Shown: positions 53,856 to 62,276 of the stretch, piece by piece
How the letters are laid out: every line of letters starts with the position of its first letter
How positions within the stretch are numbered: the first letter of the stretch is position 1
NCBI RefSeq assembly: GCF_011304195.1
Contig: NZ_CP049887.1
Location: 2,976,001-3,040,000, forward strand
Length of the DNA stretch: 64,000 bases
Direction of reading: 5' to 3'
From: Vagococcus hydrophili
GTDB lineage: Bacteria; Bacillota; Bacilli; Lactobacillales; Vagococcaceae
Notes under the pieces: generated by a model
Told to the model about the DNA's origin: nothing
The model's input: only the letters and a program-made list of their open reading frames with translations
Database searches by the model: none
Position numbers and translations under genes: made by a program

Positions 53856-53985
53856 TAATACAAGAAGGGTGGTTGGAAGTCAATAGTATAGCTGATCCGG
53901 TTTACTTGTAATTTTTTATTGGGTAGATGATTTCTTTACTGTAGTCCAATTCCTCATCGATTTCATATTCTAAAAGACGACACCC

Positions 53986-54609
53986 TTATATCAAGCTACC
54001 AATCATCAAATTTCTTAGTAATAACACTGGTTTGTCTCTTGCGATTGGATTATTTAATTGTTCTAAAACTTCTTTTTCAGTATACGAGACACTGTTCAAC
54101 AAGAGATTACCTAACTTTAAATTTTTTGATATTAAGTGTTTAGCTTTATTAAATTTATACCAAAAAAATATAAAATCTCCCATGTCACTCTGAATGCTAT
54201 CTATTTCTTTGTAATTTGTATCTTTCAATTTACTCATTCTTTGATTAATATCATCAATAAATTCTTCAGTTATTGTTCTAGGTATTAATATACTTGGTTC
54301 TCTAGCAACAATATAATAATTTTTTATAAAATCAATCGGATACTCTTCTCCCACTAATTCAAGAATTTTTTCACCTAGTTTGGCGTATTCATCATATTTA
54401 CTTTTTAATTCTATGTCATCTTTTAGAATATAATCTAGTGTCACACCAAAAACTGTTCGCAATTTTTTACAATTTTCCAACCCTGGTCTTTTGCTACCAT
54501 TCTCCCAATTAGCAATTGCTTTAGTTGAAACACCTATTTTCTCTGCCAGTTTCTCTTGTGATATTCCTAAAGTACTTCTTTCTTCTTTGATTTTTAAATG
54601 TAATCCCAT
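53986..54609 (-). CDS. XRE-family regulator (second of a pair)
   Basis: 207 residues. The N-terminal HTH is KIKEERSTLGISQEKLAEKI with VSTKAIANWENGSKRPGL; the long C-terminal region is helical and unassigned. The ATG at 54609 follows GGAGGG. It overlaps the upstream HTH gene by 16 bp, so the two are co-translated. After the TAA the same frame stays open for 27 codons (GCRLLEYEIDEELDYSK...), perhaps the remnant of another gene. Target genes unknown. Confidence 0.8.
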   Translation of the reverse strand: MGLHLKIKEERSTLGISQEKLAEKIGVSTKAIANWENGSKRPGLENCKKLRTVFGVTLDYILKDDIELKSKYDEYAKLGEKILELVGEEYPIDFIKNYYIVAREPSILIPRTITEEFIDDINQRMSKLKDTNYKEIDSIQSDMGDFIFFWYKFNKAKHLISKNLKLGNLLLNSVSYTEKEVLEQLNNPIARDKPVLLLRNLMIGSLI

Positions 54610-55250
54610 TTTTCAAACCCTCCTGTTTCAAATAATTCTAAATATCCTGAAATATCATCCGTAAGAATTTCCAATTCTTCTAGCACTCCTATGTAGTCAA
54701 CAGGATCTCTTTTTTCTCTGATACTTAAATAACCTGCAGCATCATCAAAAATACAATATATTAGTTCATTCTCTTTTCTTTTTTCACAATTTTTTAACCA
54801 GAAATGACAAGCTTTATATGCTGATTTTATCGAATGATACCCCGTTGTTTCATCCTCTTTTAGAAAGTCTTCATAACATCTCATGATTAAATCATATTTA
54901 GGAGCTACTACCCACTCGCTTCGGTTTGCTATTTCATATTTCCTAACAAATTCCGAAATATTTTGAACTAAGCAATACGCACTAATATTTTTTCCAAATT
55001 GATAATATTTATCTTTGTTATCAATGATTGGATCAATATCTTCTGAAACTAAATCCTCAATTGATACTTCATAAAGTTCACTTAAAAAGCCTAAAACTCT
55101 TGTGTCAATAGAATTACTTCCTTGTTCCCATCGTTGGATAGTGCTCACCTGTAAATTTATTCCAATCTCATCTTCAATTATCTCTGTTAAATCTTTCACC
55201 GATATTCCTTTTTTCTTTCTTTCAATTTTTAGTTGTTCGTGTAATATCAT
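54594..55250 (-). CDS. XRE-family regulator cut from its promoter by IS66
   Basis: 218 residues with an N-terminal HTH (LKIERKKKGISVKDLTEII, VSTIQRWEQGSNSID) and a helical C-terminal domain of the kind seen in phage or element regulators. Its ribosome site AAGGAGGG is intact, but an IS66 element is inserted directly upstream of it. The original leader, with a possible TAATAT -10 and a hairpin, now lies beyond 57564. Expression would have to come from the element. Confidence 0.8.
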   Translation of the reverse strand: MILHEQLKIERKKKGISVKDLTEIIEDEIGINLQVSTIQRWEQGSNSIDTRVLGFLSELYEVSIEDLVSEDIDPIIDNKDKYYQFGKNISAYCLVQNISEFVRKYEIANRSEWVVAPKYDLIMRCYEDFLKEDETTGYHSIKSAYKACHFWLKNCEKRKENELIYCIFDDAAGYLSIREKRDPVDYIGVLEELEILTDDISGYLELFETGGFEKWDYI

Positions 55251-55261
55251 AATTTTCCCTC

Positions 55262-55269
55262 CTTGTATT
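55262..55269. repeat. Left 8-bp target duplication of IS66
   Basis: CTTGTATT, identical to 57557-57564, directly abuts the left inverted repeat. Eight-base duplications are typical of IS66. Confidence 0.95.
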
Positions 55270-55342
55270 GTAAGCGGGAAGTAATCGAGTATATGCCAAA
55301 TAAGGCGTCACTCTGTCATAATATGACAAGTGGCTCCTTATT

Positions 55343-56845
55343 TTATCGACACGTAGCTTGAATCTGTTCTGACCAAGGTAAATAAACCTCAAGTGCTTTA
55401 GAATTTGAACTATCTTCTAAATTAGGAAGATGCTTAAACAAATATTCTAAATACTTCACAGGAACTAAGTTATTAGCTTTAGCCGTTTCGATGATAGAAT
55501 AAGCGATTCCGTTAGCTGTTGCTCCCCGTTCACTCGCAGAAAAATGCCAATTTTTTCTGCCAATCGTTGTTGGGCGAATACTTCGCTCAGCTAAATTATT
55601 TGATAAGGCACATCGACCATCCTCCAGAAAATTCATCAAACCAGCCTTCATATTAAGCGCATAGTTAACCGCTTTTCCTAATTTCGAACCTGGAAGAGCT
55701 CTGAAAGAAGCGATCCATTGCCAGAATTCATCAAGAATGGGTTGGCTTTTTGCCAACCGTAAATCATATCTTTCTTGATGGCTTAATCCCTTCATTTCTT
55801 TTTCAATATGAAAGAGTTGATCGCAATAGGTAACTCCTTGGCTTGCCGGAGTATCTTTAGAAGAGGAATCTTTCGCTTCAAAGAATTTTCTTCGGACGTG
55901 AGCCCAACAATTAACTAACGTCGTATTCTCAATCGATTTGTAAGCCGAGTAGCCGTCACAATGCAAATAGCCTGAGAATTCGGCTAAAAATTGTTGAGCG
56001 ACACTACTTTTACGACTCAGGTCATGATGATATAAAATAATTGGATACTCTGCTTGTTCGATGGTTCGAAAGAGCCAAAAGTAAGACTTTTCTTTTTCAC
56101 TTGATAAAACATTATAGTAAGTTTCATCCGCATGGATGAGCTCTTCTTTGACTAGTTTCTTTTTGAGCTCCTCCCAAATAGGTGTTAACCATTTTTCACA
56201 TGAGGTGATGAACCAGTTTGCTTGTGTTCTACGTGGCACTCGTAATCCATAAGATTCCCACTCCTTTTCTTGTCGATAAAAAGGCAAACTCATTTCTATT
56301 TTTTGATGAAATAAGTGAGCTAAGATAGAGGCAGACGCCAAACTATGAGTGATTGGTTGTTTAGGAACAACGGCTTTTTTTATGGCATCAGCTCCATCTT
56401 TTTTACAATTAGGGCATTCGTAGGCATGTTGGTAGTACACATTTTTATACATCTTTGCAGGAACAAAAATAACTTCTTCACGGATTTTAGATTTACCAAT
56501 ATCTTTTAAATCAGAACAACACCAATCACAGGTGCAGTCTTCTCCTTCAAGCTGACAATGAACTTCTTTTATAGGTAAATCTTTTGTGAGGGCTGCTTTG
56601 TAGCCTTTTTTCTTTTTCCGCTGATAGTTAATTTCCTCAAAGACGGTTTTTTCTTCAGTTGTCTCTGCTAGATTAAAAGACGAGTCCTCTTCAAATAAAT
56701 CTAATTGCCCATTAGGGTCAATTGATTTTTCAGATGAACGTCCATACAATTTATTTAAAAGAAATTGATTCTGTTCTCTTAGAAGTTTAAGTTCATTAGT
56801 TAAAGCTTCGTTTTGTTTTAACAATCGTTCTTCAAACTCGGTCAA
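55343..56845 (-). CDS. tnpC: IS66 transposase (TnpC)
   Basis: 500-residue DDE transposase of IS66. It has an N-terminal leucine-zipper region (FEERLLKQNEALTNELKLL), the KLYGRSSEK motif, a zinc-finger segment with CTCDWCCSDL and YECPNCKK, the catalytic region with IHADETYYNVL and HCDGYSAYKSI, and the C-terminal LSNNLAERSIRP helix with the last glutamate. It looks intact. I start it at the TTG at 56845, because GGAGGTG lies six bases upstream; the ATG at 56860 lies in that site. Confidence 0.95.
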   Translation of the reverse strand: MTEFEERLLKQNEALTNELKLLREQNQFLLNKLYGRSSEKSIDPNGQLDLFEEDSSFNLAETTEEKTVFEEINYQRKKKKGYKAALTKDLPIKEVHCQLEGEDCTCDWCCSDLKDIGKSKIREEVIFVPAKMYKNVYYQHAYECPNCKKDGADAIKKAVVPKQPITHSLASASILAHLFHQKIEMSLPFYRQEKEWESYGLRVPRRTQANWFITSCEKWLTPIWEELKKKLVKEELIHADETYYNVLSSEKEKSYFWLFRTIEQAEYPIILYHHDLSRKSSVAQQFLAEFSGYLHCDGYSAYKSIENTTLVNCWAHVRRKFFEAKDSSSKDTPASQGVTYCDQLFHIEKEMKGLSHQERYDLRLAKSQPILDEFWQWIASFRALPGSKLGKAVNYALNMKAGLMNFLEDGRCALSNNLAERSIRPTTIGRKNWHFSASERGATANGIAYSIIETAKANNLVPVKYLEYLFKHLPNLEDSSNSKALEVYLPWSEQIQATCR

Positions 56846-56936
56846 AAGTAACACCTCCATTCACACATGATATGATAGCTAATTCTATCAATAATACGAC
56901 GAAAAACCGTCTATAATTTTCATTATAAACGGCTAA

Positions 56937-57293
56937 TTAAGAAACAAATCCAGTTTTAGCTTTTAATATCTTTTTTCTTTGTTCGATGGATAAACCTTCT
57001 AATAACCAACGGAGTTGTTGTTGCGTTAATTCTTTGACTTCTTCTTGTTTTCTAGGCCATTGTAATTTTCCATTTTCAAACCGTTTATACAGGAGAATAA
57101 AACCATCCCCTTGCCAGTAAAGTGCTTTGAACCGGTCTGAACGATTGCCACAAAATAGAAATAAGGCATCCGAATAAACATCTAACTCATATTGATTCAT
57201 GATAATTGAAGCCAGACCATCAATCCCACGTCTTAAGTCTGTCTTACCACAAACAATATAAATAGTTTGTATCTTCGTATAATCAAGAACCAT
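56937..57293 (-). CDS. tnpB: IS66 accessory protein TnpB
   Basis: 118-residue IS66 Orf2 protein with the hallmark VCGKTDLRRGIDGLA and FLFCGNRSDRFKALYWQGDGF. It is required for IS66 transposition but its mechanism is unclear. It overlaps the end of tnpA by 11 bp. Confidence 0.95.
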   Translation of the reverse strand: MVLDYTKIQTIYIVCGKTDLRRGIDGLASIIMNQYELDVYSDALFLFCGNRSDRFKALYWQGDGFILLYKRFENGKLQWPRKQEEVKELTQQQLRWLLEGLSIEQRKKILKAKTGFVS

Positions 57294-57474
57294 GATTGAA
57301 CTCTTTCAATGCAGCGTTAAGAATATAGTTATTACATCCATTGTAAATCGTAATATCCATATTATCTCGTTTGACTCGTAAAGCAATTTTTTGCGTGGTT
57401 TGATTGGGTGTAGGGGCACTTTTAGGCGGTGTCGGTTGTAAAGAAACGGGAACAATTTCTTGTTTGTCTATCAT
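57283..57474 (-). CDS. tnpA: IS66 accessory protein TnpA
   Basis: 63-residue small first protein of the element; the C-terminal DMDITIYNGCNNYILNAALK resembles the IS66 TnpA pattern IEI..G. It has no visible HTH at this length, so it may be a shortened type. Its Shine-Dalgarno GAGGAGG, seven bases before the ATG, is buried in a hairpin (57480-57521). Confidence 0.75.
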   Translation of the reverse strand: MIDKQEIVPVSLQPTPPKSAPTPNQTTQKIALRVKRDNMDITIYNGCNNYILNAALKEFNHGS

Positions 57475-57479
57475 TGAAA

Positions 57480-57521
57480 AACCTCCTCGTTATTTGTATC
57501 TTAAGAATAACCGAGGAGGTT
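57480..57521 (-). promoter_or_regulatory. Hairpin hiding the tnpA ribosome site
   Basis: AACCTCCTCG and TTATT pair with AATAA and CGAGGAGGTT with one bulged C. In RNA that reads through the whole stem (for example from outside the element) the GAGGAGG site of tnpA is paired; transcripts starting inside the stem would be free. Confidence 0.6.
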
Positions 57522-57556
57522 AGATGTGACTATATACTTGGTTACTTCCCGCTTAC

Positions 57557-57564
57557 CTTGTATT
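57557..57564. repeat. Right 8-bp target duplication of IS66
   Basis: CTTGTATT, directly after the right inverted repeat; pairs with 55262-55269. Confidence 0.95.
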
Positions 57565-57988
57565 TATATATTAGCAAGCGAAAATTTAGATTTAAAGGAA
57601 CTATTTATTAAAAAAATACCGCAAATAGTTCCTATTGTAAAAAAAACAACAATAATCTAATAAATTATCGTTGCTTACAGTATTTTAAGAAAAACTAATA
57701 TGTCAAAAACCTATCAAAAAAAATAAATTTCACAATTTTTTTAACTGATTTTCTTAATTTGCTAAATTGTCCTACCATTATTAAATCAAACTTCTATTTT
57801 GCTTAAATTCTGGCATTATTTGAAGATAACTTCAGATTTACTATCTATTCCCATTTTTATGAAGATAATATGTAAAATGTACGAACTATTAAAATATCAA
57901 CTTAAAACCTATTAGTGGTAAATTATTCCCTTTCCCTCAAGTCAAATAAAGCACATTCTATAAAACTAGATGATGCTTTACTTTTATT
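57565..57988. other. Original upstream region of the HTH pair, AT-rich
   Basis: No gene is seen. Near the IS end, the minus strand has TAATAT (57567-57572), a plausible -10 of the interrupted operon, and an inverted repeat GGAACTATTT (57597-57606) with AAATAGTTCC (57623-57632) that could be its operator. At the other end AAAGCA and TGCTTT (57948-57979) form a weak terminator for the gene ending at 57989. The middle is featureless. Confidence 0.45.
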
Positions 57989-58426
57989 TTATTCATTATC
58001 TAATACCTTTCGTTCAATCTTAAATGGTGGCAATTCTTTATATTTAGTTAAATCAAAAATAAAGGCTTTATGATCCTCTATGAATGTTCCTTCTAATTGA
58101 TACCTCATATCTTCTTTCCATAAGTCTTTCATCAACATACGCACAGCATTTCGAATAGCAACCGCTTGTATTTTTACTGAACCTTTTTGTTTGGTTTCTG
58201 GTTTAGAAAAAGCAACTGATTTACTAGCAACAGAACGACAAACTTGTATCGCAAAAATCTTATTTTCTCTATCGAGAAGCGGTCTTATATGACTCGCATA
58301 TTTTAAACATTCCGCAATTGAACGATCAAATGTCATCATGTTTTTATTTATAGTTAACAAATTTTCCTTAGAATTTTCAATATTAATTACTTCAAAATTA
58401 TAATCATCAAATGTTAAATTAGTCAT
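57989..58426 (-). CDS. Recombinase-associated hypothetical protein
   Basis: 145-residue protein starting MTNLTFDDYNFEVINIENSK. It is not recognised and has no obvious catalytic motif. Its ATG overlaps the last eight bases of the serine recombinase gene, so it is made with it and may be a helper or directionality factor. That role is inferred from the coupling only. GGGAG lies nine bases upstream. Confidence 0.65.
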   Translation of the reverse strand: MTNLTFDDYNFEVINIENSKENLLTINKNMMTFDRSIAECLKYASHIRPLLDRENKIFAIQVCRSVASKSVAFSKPETKQKGSVKIQAVAIRNAVRMLMKDLWKEDMRYQLEGTFIEDHKAFIFDLTKYKELPPFKIERKVLDNE

Positions 58427-59573
58427 TAGTATTATCTCCCTCAAGTATAATTTTCTCTAACTCAGATTGTGACCATTCTGTATCTAAAACAATAAAATTT
58501 TTAAACATACCAGATTTAATTTTGAGAACATAAAATTTAGGTTTTTCTATAGTTTCTATTTTTTTCTTTTTTCCTTTACAAGGATCTTTGAGTAATTCTT
58601 GAGTTTTTATCCATTCTTTCCTAGATATTATCTTAGGAATCCCATTTCTTAGAAGGTATTTTGGTTTCTCACCTTTATTTTTCTTGGATTGATGACTAAA
58701 ACAATCTACTGTAAATGTTTTTTGCATCAATACATCTCCACAGTATTTTTCATTCCGGAGTATTCGGTAAATTGACGAAGCGTTCCACTTCTCATTTCCA
58801 ATCGCAGTTGGTATATGGCTATTCATTAATATTTCAGCAATATCCTGAGCCCTGACACCATTCAAAAAATTTCGATATATTAATCTAACTACCTCAGCTT
58901 CTGTTTCTTCAATCTGTATTTGTCCAAACTGATCTTTATAAAATCCTAGTAAATTGTGTGTGGGAATTATCGGTAATCCTTTTTTAAATCGCTCAATAAT
59001 TGACCAAGTAATTGCTTCGCTTTTTTGCTCACTTTCTCCTTGAGCGATAATGCTAAACATGACCAAAATTGTTTCACTTGTTCTGTCTAGTGTGTTTAGA
59101 TTTAAATCCTCAATCAGAATCCCAACCGGAACAGGCAACGCTTTCAATTCTCTGTATACTGAAATAAAATCTAACGTATTTCTTGAAAAACGACTAATAC
59201 TTTTTACTATAATCAAATCAATCTTACCTAACCTACAATCAGCCAACATCCGATTAAAATGATCTCTTTTCTTCATGGAAGTTCCTGAAACTCCCTGATC
59301 AGCATAAATATCCACTAATTCCCAATCTGGATGCTTTAGTATTTTTTCTCGATATGCTTGTATTTGTAACTCAAAACTTCCCGATTGTGTTTCAGCATAC
59401 GTACTAACTCTACAATAAGCTGCAACTCTCTTCTTGAGATTTGAATTTTCTTGTTTATTTTCCTTTGATGGAATCACTTCAACGACTCTTTTGTTTTCAA
59501 ATAAATCTCTAATCTCATCTTGTTTCCTTGTAATTTTTTTCTCCTTTCTAAAATTTAATTGACTCTCATCCAA
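58419..59573 (-). CDS. Large serine recombinase
   Basis: 384-residue site-specific recombinase. The resolvase domain has the catalytic serine in YCRVSTYAE (S57) and SISRFSRNTLDFISVYREL; a recombinase DNA-binding domain follows with EKWNASSIYRILRNEKYCGD. It is shorter than phage-type large serine integrases, and the zinc-ribbon and coiled-coil end look reduced. The start is unclear: the ATG at 59573 has a weak ribosome site, while AAAGGAG precedes an in-frame ATT 13 codons later. It probably mobilised the surrounding region. Confidence 0.87.
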   Translation of the reverse strand: MDESQLNFRKEKKITRKQDEIRDLFENKRVVEVIPSKENKQENSNLKKRVAAYCRVSTYAETQSGSFELQIQAYREKILKHPDWELVDIYADQGVSGTSMKKRDHFNRMLADCRLGKIDLIIVKSISRFSRNTLDFISVYRELKALPVPVGILIEDLNLNTLDRTSETILVMFSIIAQGESEQKSEAITWSIIERFKKGLPIIPTHNLLGFYKDQFGQIQIEETEAEVVRLIYRNFLNGVRAQDIAEILMNSHIPTAIGNEKWNASSIYRILRNEKYCGDVLMQKTFTVDCFSHQSKKNKGEKPKYLLRNGIPKIISRKEWIKTQELLKDPCKGKKKKIETIEKPKFYVLKIKSGMFKNFIVLDTEWSQSELEKIILEGDNTND

Positions 59574-59646
59574 TCAACTCACATCCTCATTTGAAAAACC
59601 TAACAACTTGATTATAGAATCACAAGCGATATTTTATGTAAATTAA

Positions 59647-59692
59647 AAAACATTGGAGAAGTAAGTGAATCACTTTTCTTTCCCAATGTTTT
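59647..59692 (-). terminator. Terminator ahead of the recombinase gene
   Basis: AAAACATTGG pairs with CCAATGTTTT, with further pairs inside (AAGTG with CACTT), and TTTTTTAATT follows on the minus strand. It insulates the recombinase from the module upstream. Confidence 0.75.
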
Positions 59693-59807
59693 AACCTACA
59701 GAGCCTTCCATTAGATTTTTTAGTCATCAATGGATAGCAATAGGCTTTAAATTAGCATTTTATCTCTACATATTCTTATCTGAGAATGAATGGGATTCAA
59801 CTAAAAT

Positions 59808-59828
59808 AAACTAAATGGCATTTAGTTT
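59808..59828 (-). terminator. Terminator of the deaminase-like gene
   Basis: AAACTAAAT and ATTTAGTTT form a 9-bp stem with a three-base loop, followed on the minus strand by ATTTTAG. It ends the XRE-HEPN-HEPN-deaminase unit. Confidence 0.6.
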
Positions 59829-59861
59829 GGCATTAATTTTTTTGAGGAGCTATTTCAAAAA

Positions 59862-61019
59862 TTAAAAATTTTCATAAATGTTTTTAGCTTTTTTATCATA
59901 TCTTTCAACTTCATTTTCACATATATCTCTACTTATTGAATTGCTTCTATAAATAATTTCTTTCTTCTTGTTTCCTTTTTGTTTTCCGATTACTAATCTC
60001 ATTCTCCTACACAATCTACATGGTTCATATTTAATAAAAATATTTAATTTTTTCATATTATTGTGTAAAAAAGAGTACGAAATTAGTTTTGTTTCACAAC
60101 AAGAAAACATTCTGGATATATCATCTTCTGATTTTGCTTGGCTATATTTAATATAATCTCCTATTTTATTAAAATAGTATCTTGTTTCATCAGATAAAAT
60201 AACTTTCACATATTGATTCCCGAATTTATTTTCTATAAACTCATGAAAAGCTGAATAAATATTTCCTTCTTTAATGTTATTATCAATTCCACTCACTGAG
60301 TAATATCTTTTATTATTGAAATTCATAATTGCAAAACAACTTTGCTCAAGCCCATTCCAATTTTTATAATTTTTTTCTTCAATTTTTTTAAATTCTTCAA
60401 TCAAATAATATGGAAGTTTAAAATATTTTATTTTATTAGAAAATGAAATATTAAGCATATTTTTTTGTATCGAATTTTGTGTATTATTTAAGAGTATATT
60501 TAATTCGTCCGCTTTTGATATTATGAAGTTTCTTTCGATATTTCCTCTATTAAACACTCTATTTTTTCCTAAAGACAAGTATAGTCTATCAAGAAGAGCA
60601 GCTATCCATAAATCAACAACATTTTTTTCATTTATATTCTCTTCACTATATGGGTTCACTTCATATAGAATATTTTTAGTATTTAGAAGTCTTCGATTTG
60701 TTCTAAAATATTTTGTTATAAATAATACTTTTCTTTTTAATTCGGCTTCTGAATTCTCTTTAATATTACCATTATAATAATATTTGTTTATTTCATCCCA
60801 AACATACTTTTTTAAAATAATCAACATTCTATGCTGATTGTCTAAATTATCTAAAATTTTTATTGTTTCTTCATCAAGTTTATTCTCTGAATTTCTTTCT
60901 AAAGCTATTGGAAAATAAATTTCACTTAGTATAATTGGTAAAAATAAATCTTCACTCCTTATAAGCTCATTTTTTTCTCCATTAAAAAAATTATAATTTA
61001 TCATTTCAATATTTTTCAT
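59862..61019 (-). CDS. Protein with C-terminal cytidine-deaminase-like domain
   Basis: 385 residues, strongly lysine/asparagine-rich, not assigned to a family by me. The N-terminal 220 residues are helical and featureless. The last about 160 have a deaminase layout: strands FAIMNFNNKRYYSVSG, a helix beginning SCCETKLISYSF (C307-x-E309), then IFIKYEPCRLCRRM (P333, C334 and C337), i.e. CxE with PCxxC for zinc and catalysis. A nucleotide- or nucleic-acid-modifying toxin or defence effector is inferred. The ATG at 61019 has AGGAGG upstream. It lies 177 bp after the second HEPN gene. Confidence 0.6.
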   Translation of the reverse strand: MKNIEMINYNFFNGEKNELIRSEDLFLPIILSEIYFPIALERNSENKLDEETIKILDNLDNQHRMLIILKKYVWDEINKYYYNGNIKENSEAELKRKVLFITKYFRTNRRLLNTKNILYEVNPYSEENINEKNVVDLWIAALLDRLYLSLGKNRVFNRGNIERNFIISKADELNILLNNTQNSIQKNMLNISFSNKIKYFKLPYYLIEEFKKIEEKNYKNWNGLEQSCFAIMNFNNKRYYSVSGIDNNIKEGNIYSAFHEFIENKFGNQYVKVILSDETRYYFNKIGDYIKYSQAKSEDDISRMFSCCETKLISYSFLHNNMKKLNIFIKYEPCRLCRRMRLVIGKQKGNKKKEIIYRSNSISRDICENEVERYDKKAKNIYENF

Positions 61020-61196
61020 AATCATCCTCCTAGTAAATTCTTATAAATACATTCCTATTTTTCATCACTTATCATTGAATAATCACTACATTTTCATAAT
61101 CTTTGTTAGACCAAGATAACTTTTTTTATTGGTGTAAAAAAAGTTCAAGTAACTAAGAATGAACTAGAAAGCGTTTCTTCAATTTAATAAAAAGTA

Positions 61197-62243
61197 CTAG
61201 AATCCAATATATCCTTCATCTAAATCTTGTTGAGAATCTGTTAAGTACTTATCAATATCTGGGTGTCCTAAACTTTTCATAGTTACTATTACTGATTTAT
61301 TTAACTTCCATAATATTTCATGAGCTTTTCTAGATTCATTTTCAGTTGCTCTATGACCTGCATGAACAATATTGTTTCTTATTTGATATACATTTTCCCA
61401 ATATTCATAAGCTATCGAATTATTATCATCAATATCAAACAACAATCCTCCGTTACTCAAGTATGGCCCTAAATGCTGAACTAAAATATTTTTATAAGGA
61501 ATTTGAGATATTTTTTCAATTTTATCATTAGTTTTATTCTCTTTTATAAATTTTTCTTTTACCATTCCATACATTAGTCTCTCTGTACATGAATGTAACT
61601 TCAGAAACCCTAAATTAAAGTCACCTGATTTTAGCAGATTCGTTCCCTCCGAGAATAAAACAGCTTGGTCAAAGAAAGGATTTGATTCTGCTATTTCTAC
61701 CCTAGTTATTAATTCGTTTCGTTCAGAAGCAGACAATAAATCATGAGATCTTCTTATTTTGTTAAAATGAATGTTAACTAACAAACTTGCTGAAAAGTCT
61801 TCCTCTTTAAAGTTTGATTTATTACTAATCCATACTGGTATTCCTACTGGTAAATCAAACCTATTTATTAAGATAAAGTCTTCGTATTTGAATCTTGTGA
61901 TTAATACTTTAATAATATTATTTAAAAATACCAATGATTCATCTATAGCTTTACTGATTAAATAATCTTCATTTATTTTCGTTAATGGTTCCACTAAAAT
62001 ATTAATAATATCAACATTAGAACGAACTTTTTCTATATCTGAATTATCTGACTTTTCAAAAATATGCTTTGTTTTCAATCCTTTTCTAAATTTTTTAGAA
62101 TACATCCCACCGTTTTCATCTAATGGTAATTGAAAAGGCAATTCAAATCGAACTATTATATAAGAGCTTGGTTTATAATTAACTATATGAATTTTTAAAT
62201 TTTTAAACTCTTCGTCTGTAATGTAACTTTTTAATTCTGACAT
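61197..62243 (-). CDS. HEPN-like protein (Rx4H motif)
   Basis: 348 residues, unassigned N-terminal 200 followed by a helical C-terminal domain. It has KLHSCTERLMYGMVKEKFI and, near residue 289, the motif RNNIVH (R289, H294), the R-x4-H pattern of HEPN domains, many of which are metal-independent RNases of defence and toxin systems. The Shine-Dalgarno is TGAGGAA. It follows the other HEPN gene by 33 bases in the same operon. A defence role is inferred. Confidence 0.65.
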   Translation of the reverse strand: MSELKSYITDEEFKNLKIHIVNYKPSSYIIVRFELPFQLPLDENGGMYSKKFRKGLKTKHIFEKSDNSDIEKVRSNVDIINILVEPLTKINEDYLISKAIDESLVFLNNIIKVLITRFKYEDFILINRFDLPVGIPVWISNKSNFKEEDFSASLLVNIHFNKIRRSHDLLSASERNELITRVEIAESNPFFDQAVLFSEGTNLLKSGDFNLGFLKLHSCTERLMYGMVKEKFIKENKTNDKIEKISQIPYKNILVQHLGPYLSNGGLLFDIDDNNSIAYEYWENVYQIRNNIVHAGHRATENESRKAHEILWKLNKSVIVTMKSLGHPDIDKYLTDSQQDLDEGYIGF

Positions 62244-62276
62244 AATGTATTCCTCATTTTTAATTTTTTTGAATAC

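Larger units (their letters stand above)
55270..57556 (-). mobile_element. IS66-family insertion sequence (complete, 2287 bp)
   Basis: Carries tnpA, tnpB and tnpC on the minus strand. Terminal inverted repeats begin GTAAGCGGGAAGTAA; 23 of 25 bases agree between 55270-55294 and 57532-57556. It is flanked by the 8-bp duplication CTTGTATT, which shows a recent, single insertion. It separates an HTH gene pair from its promoter region. Confidence 0.97.

Noticed and set aside
61118-61145. Terminator between the second HEPN gene and the deaminase gene
   Set aside because: AACTTTTTTT and AAAAAAAGTT pair, but the stem is almost only A-T and has no T run on the minus strand; the genes may still be co-transcribed.
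61160-61178. cre box (GAAAGCGTTTC) between the HEPN and deaminase genes
   Set aside because: The core looks similar, but about four fixed positions of the consensus fail.
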